This document shows positions 11,228 to 24,400 of a stretch of DNA of 64,000 nt, in pieces. Within the stretch, counting starts at the first letter, position 1, and each line of letters starts with the position of its first letter. Origin of the DNA: Prochilodus magdalenae (taxonomy: Eukaryota > Chordata > Actinopteri > Characiformes > Prochilodontidae). The position numbers were made by a program, and so were the translations under genes. The DNA lies in assembly GCA_024036415.1 (NCBI GenBank), contig JAMWET010000024.1, positions 372,001 through 436,000 of the forward strand, given 5' to 3'. The notes beneath the pieces are model-generated. The model ran no database searches. It saw nothing but the letters and a program-made list of their open reading frames with translations, and was not told the DNA's origin.

Positions 11228-14200
11228 CTACATTTACATTTTGGAAACATTTCACCAGTTGGTGGACCAGTTGGTAATGGTTTAAAATTGCTGCGAAAAT
11301 GGTACAATTTCTGGAATATTTGTGATCCACATCCTCCATCTAATTCATACATTATATGAATGAATATAAAAAACACAATTAAACATATAAAATATTATAT
11401 ACAAATACAATATCACAGATGTGCAGTGGGATTTGAATGATATTTTTGAAAAAGTTGACCAAAACTCTAAATGACCTTACCACTTCTGTTTACATCACAG
11501 AATGTCTCTCCAGTTATGTGAACCTGGATCTTGTGAACCTAGTTCTGCAGATTCTGGCCTTCTGCACACACTTTCATAAAACAGAGACTTTTTCAGCTAT
11601 TCTGCTTCTAAACTGTGGAACTAAATTCCAGCGTCGACTGTCGACAGTCGAGCTCAGTGCTCACTTATAATACACATATAAAATCAGCTCTTTAAATTAA
11701 AACTCTGTCTGTTTTGTACAATTTATCTTTTTAATTTGATCTGTCTCCTTATGAGTTTATATGCTTGAAGCGAATACTGATAATTTCCTGTATGACTGTC
11801 AAGTTTTATCATCCATCTGTAAAACACTTACCAGCTTTCAAACCAGCTGCCACTGGTATGAAAAGTGCAATATAAATAGATTATTTTTACATTGTTATAA
11901 GATAATATGATTATGCCTTCCACCCAGTGAGCACTGGGATAATCGTGAATGAAGGAGTGAATTAATATTATTATAAAATGTGGTCTGTGCCAAGCTTATG
12001 GCACATTATAGATTTTATGTTTTTTTTTTTTCAATATGTAAATTTTGGCAAATAAACTTTGTGTACTACAGTTGAAGGTATTTAAAATGCTCATATATAT
12101 TTATGAAAGTGATTAATGGTGAAACATGCTTCTCTTTTTTTCACAGCAATATTCACAAACTTGCACTCAGGCAGTGGTACATCAGTGGCTTACATACAGG
12201 TAAAACAGCTTCACAATAACATTTACACACAGGCAGTGAACAACCCAGACAACTTAGCCTACAGGAGAAGGGATACCAAAAACATTAAGAGAAAAGAGGA
12301 AAATGGGATCAATTAGACAGGCAGCATAATTAAATTATACATGATCATCAACACATTATCACCAATGCTGAACTCTCATCATTTAATCTTAAATGCTGCT
12401 AATTCTTCCATATTTTATAGTTCCCATACACTGAATACCAGGTGTGAATGGAAATATGCCCCCCACACCAACACCCAGGGAGAGTTAGTGAGCTGACCAA
12501 TCACAGGGTGCTGGGCTTATCATTAGGAGGGGCTTACAGACAGAGGAGTCTAACAGTGTTTCAGGCTGAGGGTGAACACAGATGTGCATTATGAGAAACA
12601 TATTGGGGTTTTGGAATATTGAGGTATGTAAACCTACTCTAGTAGACCCACAAAAAGTTATAAGCAGTGAAAATGAGCTTAACAGGTCCTCTTGAACAGA
12701 CTTACACACACACATAAAGCAAAACAACACAAACTAGCTCACAACTTCTGCAGCGAGAACTAAGGCAACCCACTTTCAGTCTGCTATTTTAAGTCTTCCT
12801 ACAGAGTGGGTGGTGGGGGGGTGGCAGGAGCTCAAGGAGGAGAAAACTCAACATAAACATTATACAGTATAACAATCATCACTCTGCACTTTACATTAGC
12901 ATATTTACACTTGCACATATAGACTGACCTACTGTTATCTTCCATCCACACTGTATATCTGTAGCGTATGTAAATACATATATAATATAATATTATATGC
13001 CCTGTATCTACCCTGCATCTCTCATCTACCTCAGCCTTACCATAGTGCTATATGGTAATGTGTACATCTGCATATATCATAGTTTTTATTCATAACTTTT
13101 ATTCATAACTGTAAATTAGTTTAAACAGAGATTTTAGTGCTCAGTATTGTATTTATTTATTGTCTAATTTATATGTTTGTGTTGAAGTACTGTAAGGAAC
13201 TACGCACCTAAGTTTTTCACTCACCTTCATCTAGAGAGACAGTATAAACATGATGTTTCAGATAAAGCCGAATATAGTGTTAAGAGTTTTACATTAAAGT
13301 TACTATCAATACAGGATTTAAACCTGGCTGCCAGTGTGGATCACTGTGTAGTAGTTAGTTAGGAGCTCCACAGTCTCATATACATCTCTTCTTTTACAGT
13401 AATGAATACTTGGTGTAAGTAAGTAAGGCAGCATATTGGCAACATTATGTATTGGCTGGTATTCAAAATAACCATACTGAGGAATGTCAAGCTTTCTTAC
13501 ACTAATTATCAGCGTCTTGTCAGTGGGATTTCAAGCACTGTGGTGACTGGTGACAAGTCACTACTGAGGGAAAATCACTAAGGGCAGATGGTACTGCACC
13601 GTAGGGGGCGTCCAAGTGGAGTGAATCACATAGAACCCATAGAGACCCATGAGCTCAATGGACACTTGTACAGTCTGAGAGCAAATCAGCAGGGGTTCAA
13701 GACCTCCCCCCTGGGGTCTATCTGTACACATGCTTGTGTCAGGTAATAGCTGATAAAGCAAATTTTTGGTGAACAAATATTTTAAAGTAGGTTTTGTTAG
13801 TGTTTGTAACTTACCTGTAAACTTACCTATAGCTGGCCTAATCCAATAGCCTCATGGCTATTTAAATAGCAGACCCCAGCCATTTAAGGGGGCTGGCTTG
13901 GAGTGCAGATCTGTTTTTGAAAGTGCTATGTTTGAAAGCATATTGGATATATACTTGTATCCATTTGTTTAGTTGACTTGTTCTCTTTTCCTTTTCTTGT
14001 AGTTTTGGTGTTTTTTTTTTTATTTGATTATTGTTGTGGGGTTTTGATTACACTGCACTTGGCACCTGGGACGAAATAAACCACATTGCATTGGCACTTC
14101 CAGTGTTCTTCGTTTTTTTCAATCGCCACTTAGCTATTCTGCAACAGTTAGCTATAGCTTCACATGCTTACATGCTTATATGCTGTGTCAAGTTCAAAAA

Positions 14201-15195
14201 GAAAATGCAGCTTCATTACAGCTATTTTAAATGTATATATTTCTCACTCCTAGAATTTTATCACCCAGTCTTTTGCTCTGATGCCCTTCGACAGACACAA
14301 GGTGTCAGCTGAAAAGATTTTCCGCCTGGCCGATTTGAATGGATGTAACGTTTCCCACTAGCTTCTAGTCAGCCACTCTGCTGACCCTGTCACCATCAGG
14401 CTTGCCTCCAGGGGAGTGCTGGCATGCTCGTTCCCGCTGCACTAGATCACAGCAGCAGGCCGTTTATGTAACCCGCGATGCATCATCATACTGGAGTTGC
14501 TTTGAGTCAGGAAATCAATTTGCCAGGTGGCTGTCTTCACTAGGTCCCCTCTTTCTTCGATCTTCTAGCAAAGCCTTTCCACACGTCTTTATCTCTTTCA
14601 TCCTTCTGCTTGATTCTCCCCTTTGATTTCCGCACTTTATTTTGCTGACCTTCCTTTTCTGACCTTCCATTAGACACAATTTTACACTGTGGAAGTGAGT
14701 GATTCGGTGAGAAAACCCACACGCATTGTTGACACTCTTGCCCTGATACACTGTATGCTCACGGTGTGATACCCATTCAGTGTGAAGTGGCTGCCACCAG
14801 CAAAGGAAAAAAAAGTGCCGCCAATCGATGTGGTGCGACTGCTCGCTGTTTGGTGCCACAGATTCAAGCGCCTAGCTCAAAGCAGGCGATCGGCGAGACT
14901 AGACACAGGAACATTACGCCGTGTCTCAGTTCACTCTCTGACACTCTTGTTTGTGACATTTTCTTAGCCGGGTAAGGGAGTATTACTGGCTGTGCTGACC
15001 TTTTGTTTGTGGCCTGAAGGGCAAGATTTTCATCTTTCATTATATGCAATCTCTCTGCTGATTTGGGCCTCCATTGTGTACAACTCTGGACCAGTGGGAC
15101 ATTTAGGTTTTATTTGCTTTGGCTTTCAGGGTTATTATTGCTTTCACTTTTCTGGCAAATGTGTGTGCTGTACAAGAAAGGAACAAGAAAAGAGA

Positions 15196-15228
<33 letters not shown>
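11228..15228. other. No gene seen
   Basis: AT-rich, low-complexity and unique-looking sequence. Several overlapping short frames at 14.4-15.1 kb have no recognisable domain. A short (TA)n tract at 15197-15228 borders the Tc1 element. Confidence 0.45.

Positions 15229-16824
<1,596 letters not shown>

Positions 16825-16905
<81 letters not shown>
16825..16905. repeat. (TA)n microsatellite
   Basis: About 40 TA dinucleotides directly follow the Tc1 end. Together with the tract at 15197-15228 it was probably one array split by the insertion. Confidence 0.95.
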
Positions 16906-16906
<1 letters not shown>

Positions 16907-16907
<1 letters not shown>

Positions 16908-17150
16908 TCGCTGTCCAAAGAAAAACAAGTATCTCCAAAATAGCAACTTTACAGGAGAGGCCAAAACCCAATTTAATTCTAATGTAAGTCAATGAAACCA
17001 GACTTTTTCCCAGTGATCTTTGGGCCATTTCTTTTGGTCCATTCATCATGAAATTCACACACAGTGTAAACGGCAACTCATGTGATCAAATGATACATAA
17101 AAGTCAAAATCATCAAAAGTGGAGACACATGTTTTTCATTGGACAGTGAC
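16907..17150. mobile_element. Short non-autonomous element (MITE), copy 1
   Basis: Imperfect terminal inverted repeats of about 31 bp: GTCGCTGTCCAAAGAAAAAC at the left, and at the right the reverse complement beginning GTCACTGTCCAATGAAAAAC. It is 244 bp and bordered by TA-rich DNA. A diverged partial copy lies at about 60,288-60,385. No coding capacity. Confidence 0.75.
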
Positions 17151-17164
17151 TATATATATATATA

Positions 17165-17400
17165 CACTATGGTATACATACATATCATATACCATAGTGC
17201 CTCCTAACATGAATTCGCTGATCGTCTCCATCAAGACAAAACGTGATTTGTTCCTACCTGATAGTCTGGCACGACACCATTACAGTCTTTCCTGATGTTG
17301 ATGTGGTGTTAACTGTCCTGTGTGCTGGCTTGGAGGGCATCACTGCTTGCTGATTGTTCACAGTCGTGGCTGGTGTTGGACAAGTTGAACAATCCGTCAG
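17165..17400 (-). repeat. 12-bp palindrome and fragment of the deleted Tc1-like family
   Basis: CACTATGGTATA (17165-17176) is the exact reverse complement of TATACCATAGTG (17188-17199). The following 17,205-17,400 aligns by eye with the 26.1-26.3 kb copy, sharing blocks such as GATGTTGATGTGGTGTTAA and GGAGGGCATCACTGCT. Confidence 0.6.
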
Positions 17401-17483
17401 TCTTCCCTCTCTGTGGTTTGTGTAGGTCTCCCAGATATTTCAATTTGCTGGCGTGTGCCTTCTACTATCGACTGCTGCCATCA

Positions 17484-18465
17484 GCATAGATAGAGAGATG
17501 GATAGATGGATAAATGAATACTTTATTGATCCCGAAGGAAATGTAGTAGCTAGTAGCAGTTTCACAATACAGCACAGTTACAAAAAAAAAAGCCCATTAC
17601 AGTACAGTAGGTTGTACAGTACGAATTTAAGTGGGTAGGTACTGGCTCAGCAAATATTATTAACTATTGAAGTATAAATAGTGCAACCTGCTTAGATAAA
17701 TATATCTCACTTATTACAAGAAATATGTACAAGAGAGTCTATCTACAATATACAGTACAAATATAACTGTAAACTGTAGAATACATGTAAAAATCCTGAA
17801 GTTAAAATGGCAGTAATAATAAATGTGAAGGGGTGCAGATATCAGCAGAGAACGACATACTGAATAACATAATAAACATGTGCATATGTTGGTAGTTAGG
17901 TAAAGTGTCTAGAGTGACCAGGAGTGCAGATGTGCAGGATATCCAGTACAGTGTAAAAGTAAATAAACCTCTGATTTAACATGAGATTCAGTCCTGATCT
18001 AGACTCCTCCCTCTACTGACCTCGCTGGGAGGAGTTGTAGAGCCTGAGAGGCCTCGGGACAAAGGATCTCCTGAGACTGTCTGTAGAGCACCCCTGTGAC
18101 AGTAACCTGCCACTAAACTTGTTTCGTTTGTCCATGATGATGGTGATTAGTGGGTGTCCATCATCATCCATAATGGACAGCAGCTTGTGCAGTGTCCTTA
18201 TCTCTGCCACCTTCACCACAAAGTCCAGTTCTGCACCAACAACTGAGCCTGCTCATCTGACCTGCTTGTCCAGCCACATCTCATCTCTCTTCTTAACGCT
18301 TCATCCCCAGCAAACCACAGCATAAAAGAGACAGCTGGGCACCACAGTCTGATAGAACGTCTGCAGGAGCTTCCTACAGATGTTGAAGGACCCCAGTCTT
18401 TATATATTTCTCCTGCAAAGAATGCTACTAACACAGCAGCACCAGTCAGAATGGAAAGCATGCGC
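17484..18465 (-). mobile_element. 5'-truncated LINE, 3' end (Rex1/L2-like)
   Basis: On the minus strand, fragments of a reverse-transcriptase C terminus appear: LLQTFYQTVV, then CLFYAVVCWG, and GRLLSQGCSTDSLRRSFVP followed by LRLYNSSQ. The frame is broken by stop codons and shifts between 18,220 and 18,420, so it is dead. The 3' UTR ends in a ATCAATAAAGTATT-type tail followed by ATCC/ATCT repeats near 17485-17520. This layout is usual for fish LINEs of this group. Confidence 0.85.
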
Positions 18466-18494
18466 AGCAGGATGGCTTTATATAGTCAGATAGG

Positions 18495-18605
18495 CAGTGA
18501 TAAGGCTCATCTTTGCTTACATCACATGTGTGGCTGAGTATGACACTTGATTCATTATCATGTCTCATGATGTCTAATCTACCCACAAAGTTTTATTCCT
18601 GTTGT
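18495..18605 (-). repeat. Fragment of the deleted Tc1-like family
   Basis: Blocks AGTGATAAGGCTCATCTTTG and CATGTCTCATGATGTCTAAT, then CTACCCAC, align with the terminal region of the copies at 26.4 and 40.5 kb. The AATTCCACCTGG-type end is lost. Confidence 0.6.
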
Positions 18606-19581
18606 GGTTCAAATTTACTGTCACCTCAACCAAAGAACCCATTTACATACAATTCAAACACCCCAGAACATCATGGAGGTGAGGCGTTTTGTGGTCAAGG
18701 GGTTTAAATATTCATATTCTAAATATATTTTTTTAAAATAAACATTATTCAAGTATAGGGTTATTCAAATCAAATGTCCAAGTCAGTTTAAAGACTGAAA
18801 TGACTTTGAACCAATTTGATAGAATTACCCTTCTACAGTACTGATATACTCATATGTAATGGCTGTATAAGTCATACTCAGTGATTTTGTTGCCCGGAAA
18901 GATAAATAAATAATTGAGTTCATTCAGTCAGGAACTCAAGAACTAGTGTGTAATTGGATGTCTATCCATCCAAACCATCAGAATATATCCACCTAGGCTG
19001 GAATGTGTCTGAAAGTCTGGACACAGTAGGATACCAGTGAGCATCTCCCAGCATGTTTCTGAACCAATTGCAGCTCTCTGTGCATTATTCATGCTAGTGT
19101 TCCGGCTTGGTTCATGAGTTAGGGGGGAAATTAATTAACCTTTAGACCAGGCAATATGTGCAACATCACCAGTGTGCAGGAGAAACGGGTGATTGAAAAG
19201 GTTAGGTGTTTTTCTCGTATCCACATCCACACTCTTTTATGTTTGTATGGTAAACATGTGTTGGAGAGATACAGTATGTGATGTGATAATACAAAGCCTG
19301 TCTTGTCAGTTATGTGGATAACACTCCACCGTTATCATTATTTGTCATGAAATAACCTTTGGTGGCAGAAATCCAGTCTGTGGAAAACCAGCATTCGGTG
19401 AAGTTCACTGTGTGTTCACCTTGTGCAAGGTCCGTTTTCCACTTGGCTTTAATGGGCAACATCTGTTTAGTGGTCATCATCGCAGTTTGGGCTGATAGAG
19501 AAAGCCAACTTCAAAGCACCAGCTTCCAAATACAGACTGATAAGTATATCATTATGTAGTATAATATAGTAAAGTATAGTA
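18606..19581. other. No gene seen
   Basis: Unique-looking AT-rich DNA with no supported exon or element. Confidence 0.5.
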
Positions 19582-19673
19582 TAGTAGCTTGTATTTCTGT
19601 ATATACATACATACATATATACACACATATATATATAAAACTGTATTAGTCTGTACAGAAATACAAGCTACTA
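19582..19673. repeat. Inverted repeat with 20-bp arms
   Basis: TAGTAGCTTGTATTTCTGTA (19582-19601) and its exact reverse complement (19654-19673) flank a TA/CA-rich loop. The right arm occurs a second time at 20197-20216, beyond the mini-Tc1 element. Confidence 0.9.
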
Positions 19674-19688
19674 TAGTATATATATATA

Positions 19689-20171
19689 CAGGGGTTGGAC
19701 AATGAAACTGAAACACCTGTCATTTTAGTGTGGGAGGTCTCATGGCTAAATTGGACCAGCCTGGTGGCCAATCTTCATTAATTGCACATTGCACCAGTAG
19801 GAGCATAGTGTGAAGGTTCAGTTAGCAGGTAAGAGCACAGTTCTGCTCAAAATACTGCAATGCACACAACATTATGGGTGACATACCAGAGTTCAAAAGA
19901 GGACAAATTGTTGGTGCACGTCTTGCTGGCGCATCTGTGACCAAGACAGCAAGTCTTTGTGATGTATCAAGAGCCACGGTATCACGTAGTGACCTGGCCA
20001 CTATCCTACAAGAAGAATGGCTTAAAATCCCTCTGGCCACTGTGCAGGACTTGTATATGTCATTCCCAAGACGAACTGATGCTGTATTGGCCGCAAAAGG
20101 AGGCCCTACACCATACTAATAAATGATTGTGGTCTAAAACCAGGTGTTTCAGTTTCATTGTCCAACCCCTG
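19689..20171 (+). mobile_element. Internally deleted Tc1-type element with perfect 31-bp ends
   Basis: The 483-bp element begins CAGGGGTTGGACAATGAAAC and ends with its reverse complement. The terminal inverted repeats are identical over 31 bp. Both ends abut TA. Inside is a short frame fusing the start and end of a Tc1 transposase. The middle, including the catalytic triad, is missing, so it could only move with help from a full element. Confidence 0.93.
19874..20119 (+). pseudogene. Fused remnant of a Tc1 transposase, 81 codons
   Basis: Residues 1-38 are the start of the N-terminal helix-turn-helix domain ([19 protein letters not shown], then [18 protein letters not shown]). Residues 39-81 are the extreme C terminus ([20 protein letters not shown], then [17 protein letters not shown]). 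The in-frame deletion removes the second DNA-binding domain and all three acidic catalytic residues. An open frame survives, which might encode a DNA-binding peptide; expression is unknown. Confidence 0.85.
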
Positions 20172-20230
20172 TATATATAAAAACCGTATTAGTCTATACA
20201 GAAATACAAGCTACTATAGTATATATATAT

Positions 20231-20290
20231 CACAATGTCAAACCTGCCCACCAAGTTTCATTCCTATCCGTTGAATCCTTCCAGGCCCGA
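20231..20290 (-). repeat. Terminal fragment of the deleted Tc1-like family
   Basis: CACAATGTCAAACCTGCCCA followed by CCAAGTTTCATTCC matches the ends of the copies at 26.4, 37.4 and 40.6 kb. Confidence 0.65.
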
Positions 20291-21214
20291 CTATTTGTGA
20301 GAGACTGTATAAAGTCGACTTGATTGCCTGGTAAAACACAGTGCAGTGAAAGCTGTGGTTAAATGCTAAAGGATGATATAAACAATTAAAATGAGTAAGA
20401 AATGCTGGAGTAACATGACAACCCCCATTTAGTGACATCCTCACCAGATTTTCAGCATGAGGCATCACGCTCGGCACAGATGATCATTGCTAGTCACCGC
20501 TCTGACTCATCTCTTCCAGCACAAACATGATCCAGACAGGTTCTTGACATTGAACCCTATTGGAAATGGTGGGTCCACCAAGAGTAAATCTGAGGAAGGA
20601 ATTACAGCTACAAAACAGGAAGGGATCATTAGCTACAAAATACCATCTACAGCCAAGCACACTTTGGTGTTCTGCAGTAATTTATTTTTAGCCACTCTCT
20701 CGCTCTGATTGTGGCAATTTAGCAATTGACCACAGATTAGCAGGCTCTTGCTAGCTCCTTAAAGCAGATCTTCTAATGTGATTCACAGCTTGATGAGGAA
20801 AGTTAATGGCTGAGCCTTCACACCTCTGGAGGGACGCGGGCAGAATTAATGGGAAATGTAATGGGTAAGACAGGTACGCCGGCAGCACAGGAGCTGAGAG
20901 CTGTTTGCTGATTTTTAAATACATCAGCAAATTTGGACACCCAAGGCCATATTATATACGAAGGTCTGCAGTCTCATCCTGTCTGCTTTGTCATCCTGAC
21001 AACTTTGGTTAAAACTGAATTTAGGACATATGCCATTACAGAACAACAAGTTGATCTTATCCATTAACTCCATAAAAGGAAACCGGAAATATCTTAACTA
21101 GACTAAATACTGTCCTAATTTAGCACAATCCCAGTGGTGTTGTAATGTCTGTTTTAACCATCAGTTTCTGCTGGCATAAGAAATGGCTGGAAACAGCAAC
21201 TCAGAGTGAGTTGT
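20291..21214. other. No gene seen; possible conserved non-coding block
   Basis: The stretch 20,690-20,940 has balanced base composition and no repeat match within the window. It includes GCAATTTAGCAATTGACC and GGCAGAATTAATGGG. I cannot measure conservation here. Confidence 0.25.
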
Positions 21215-21480
21215 CCCACTCAGAAACTATGGTGAGGTGGCACCAGTCTTTCTGGACAACAAACCATGCATCAGGTGCTGAAAGTGGAGCCTCCACACAC
21301 AAGTTCTTTGGTCATTTCTACTGAGACAGTCTGGCACAGCACCATTCCAGCTTTTGGTGACATTAACATGGTGTTAAGGGAAGTCATCAAAAAGGTCTGC
21401 CAATGGAGATGGGACAAACAGGATGACTCATGGAGGGCATCACTGCTTGCGCCATGTCTGCAATATGTTATTCAGTGATG
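21215..21480 (-). repeat. Fragment of the deleted Tc1-like family
   Basis: Shares GGAGCCTCCACACACAAG, TCTGGCACAGCACCATTCC, AACATGGTGTTAAGGG and GGAGGGCATCACTGCTTG with the copies at 17.2 and 26.1 kb. No usable transposase frame. Confidence 0.65.
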
Positions 21481-21924
21481 TGTTATGAACGCCCTATGGA
21501 CGTTGCCTTCAGCAAACCCATATTCATCCATCAGACTTTCTATAAGTGAAGCATTATTCTGCAGAACTCCAGAAAACCTGCCTCACCCACTGCGGCAGAG
21601 ACCAGTCGGGGCATGCTTTGTTCGATAATGGCCAATTCCTGACTGTGTGCATAGTCTGGTGTGCATGTATGCAGCTGTTCAGCCATGGAAACCCATTTCT
21701 TACAGGTGCCTGACACACAGTTTCTGTGCTGGTATTGTTCTCAGAGGCTGTTTGGAACTGGAGACTGATGAGAGAATGGACAATATTTTGCACTTCAGCT
21801 CCTCGCCCTGCATGATCTCCCAGTTTATGAGCTGAGCTGTTGTTGCTCCTAGATGTTTCCATTTCAAAACAAATGCACAGGGCAGGCCAGTGCAATCTAT
21901 GGCGATTGTATGGCAACATGATAG

Positions 21925-22095
21925 AGTTGTTCGCTGGAGGTTAGAAATCCAGCCCTGTAACCCCCAACTACTCCCCTGTTGCAGTCAATAGGGCTGCCCA
22001 CTGCATCCGCACATGTGCTCACTGCCCCGTAGTGCGTGTCCCTAGTGTATAAGTGTTTCACTGCACATATGGGTTAAATGCAGAGGTTGAATATC
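21925..22095 (+). repeat. Truncated SINE-like repeat, copy 1
   Basis: TAACCCCCAACTACTCCCCT, then GGGCTGCCCACTGC, GTGCTCACTGCCCCGTAGTG and ATGGGTTAAATGCAGAGGTTG match, on the opposite strand, the body of the repeat at 31.95-32.2 kb. The tRNA-like head is missing or worn. Confidence 0.7.
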
Positions 22096-22249
22096 AGCCA
22101 ACTGGCAAAATGGGTCTAATCTAATTTATGTTTGAACGGGTGCCACTGTCACTATTACATATAGTATGCAGCAGTGCAAAATTTAGACTAGCCTTTTTCA
22201 TTTGCAAGGTAAATTGGAACATAAAGTCCTACACTTGTGTTAATTTCTT

Positions 22250-22390
22250 ATAGAGTGGTGGTTTTTTCAATGCCCCTACAAATTCAGCTACTTCCTTCAC
22301 ACTATGGTCTTTGGCACACCCAAAAGCAGTCACTTCTTTTGGTCAATCATTAATGTCTGCTTTGGAGCCATTTTCCACACATGCAATAAA
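22250..22390. repeat. Unclassified dispersed repeat, copy 3 (partial)
   Basis: CTACTTCCTTCACACTATGG, then TCTTTGGCACACCCAAAAGC and TTGGTCAATCATTAA, aligns with 5092-5165 of copy 1. Heavily diverged. Confidence 0.5.
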
Positions 22391-23540
22391 ACATTCACTT
22401 CACTGTACCACTTTTCTCAATCTGTAAATCCTATCACACATCCCCCACATATTTATAGCCCCATCATCCACATGCAGTGCCATCTGCAGGAGCCCGAAGT
22501 TGCTATCACTTCAAACATGTAAGATGACTCATTGTTTGTACAGCTCAGCTATATAAGTAAAACTTAGTTGCACAGGGACAGCGAGTGATGATAAAGGTTC
22601 TTCCTGTTAAGGACTGGGAAATGTTTAAACATAAGCTTGTCATCTTTTGCATTTTACCTTGGTTTAAGCTTTAATCTGAATACAGGTTTTGCTCAGGAAG
22701 CGGGTCAGGCTACATAAGCATGGCCTTATTGTGCTACATTGACTCAGAACGCCCCACAATTCCGGCATGACTCACAATCCCTGCAATGTAAAACAGGTCC
22801 CACGACCCACATACAATCAATGCTTAACTGTATCATCTGAGCAACAAGAGCTCCTCAGATGGACTACAGGGGATAAGATGATGCTCATTCATTTCCAAAT
22901 GAATAATCCTCATGATGCACACTGACTAAATGCGAGCTTATTTTAATGAACAGGTCAGGATTCTCATCTGTAAGTTACTGAAACATGAAATGCATACAGG
23001 ATCTTCTTACTGAATATTCTTACACATTGATGTAATTTGTGATTAATTATTATTCTCAGAAGGATATTAATCAGTATCCTGTGTCTGTACCAAAGACGTA
23101 AACACTTGAACTCTCCTCTCATTCAGTCAAGAAGCCCATTAAGCCTCTTTAGAACATTACTACTGAGCTCTAAGCTCTAAGAACCCCTCTTTCTGTTGTT
23201 TGTAGCGCCCTGTATCATGGAAAAAAGATTTTGTGCAACATTTAAACAATAATAACATATTAAAATGTACAGATAAACAGTTTTATATTTGTTATTTGTA
23301 ATGTTACAAAAATCAAAATGTTATGTTTGCACATTAGTGTTAAACAGCAAGCTGGATATTCCATTATTTTCAGCGGAGCAATAACAAACAATCCTGTAGA
23401 TATAGCCATAAGTGGAATGTTCTATCAAGAGATTTTTGCTGTCAGTTGCAGAGGAGAAGTCGTGTGCTGGAGCTTAGGGAACGAGCTTTGTGACCAGTGG
23501 GTTGCCAGTAGTTTGATATCCTAAACTGACAGTAATGACC
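22391..23540. other. No gene seen; possible conserved non-coding block
   Basis: The interval 22,690-22,990 is free of repeats seen elsewhere in the window. It carries TGACTCA and several homeobox-like ATTA sites. A 68-codon frame at 23318 has no recognisable domain. Confidence 0.25.
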
Positions 23541-23544
23541 AACA

Positions 23545-23680
23545 CGCCCTTGAGCCAGGCACCTGACCCCTAACTGATCCCTAGGCAGGTGTGCTCACTG
23601 TCCCTTAGTGTGTGTGTATTTCATTCCAAGGATGGGTTAAAAGTGGTAAAAAATTTTTCATTGTGCAAACCCTCTTGGCA
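23545..23680 (+). repeat. Truncated SINE-like repeat, copy 2
   Basis: CGCCCTTGAGCCAGGCACCT followed by GACCCCTAAC, GTGTGCTCACTGTCCCTTAG and GGATGGGTTAAA matches the bodies at 21.9 and 32.0 kb, with an inner deletion. Confidence 0.7.
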
Positions 23681-24029
23681 GAAAAAGTTCTAAAAGGTGG
23701 AATACATGGGTTGCTGATTCTGGGAGCAATAGATGTCATCGTCGTTTCATTGTTGAAGTCCACATGAATCCTTCTCCACCTTAAATAAACAATCTATACA
23801 CTCCTGAAGCTCTTCGCTGACATCTGTCCATTTTCGTCATTGCCACCATTGGCCACAACCCCGATATGAGGTGCGGAATGACGTCATTTTTTTGTTCAGT
23901 GCAAATGTGTGGATACAGCAGTTTAGCCCCACCATGGTGGTGTGTTTCAGTCTGGACAGCTTTTTTAAAGAGACTGCTGATTTTCTGCAGGACAGAAAAT
24001 CGGGGTACCACTTTAGAAAAAGGGTTTAT

Positions 24030-24400
24030 GGATGATTTAAAATGAGTTTATTCATGGTCATCGTTATGTCATAAACACTTTACAAAGTATTAATTAGCAG
24101 TTAATAAAAAGGAAAAAAATTGCAAGCTCTTTCCTGTTATGGATATGAATATGTCATAAAGCTGGCGGGTTTAATGCTGACTGATGGAAAAGGCAAAGAT
24201 CCACCAGTAAACATCATAAACAATATGCCATTCAACAGTATATAAGAAAACCAAATGCCTGTTAGACAGAAAAACACAGGCCACTGTTGCCCTTCTAAGT
24301 TATGTGTTGTAACTGCTTATAAATGACTGTAAGGTGTTTATGACATAATTATTAACCATTAGTAAACATATTTCTAACCCTTCACAAATGCTTTATAATA
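24030..24400. mobile_element. Probable MITE with TCATAAACAC-type ends
   Basis: TTATGTCATAAACACTTTAC near 24,065 faces the near reverse complement GTAAGGTGTTTATGACATAA near 24,331. Further matching is weaker. It has no coding capacity. Exact ends and target duplication are not clear. Confidence 0.55.

Noticed and set aside
10926..11339. 137-codon minus-strand frame
   Set aside because: It lies almost wholly inside the solo LTR at 10856-11227.
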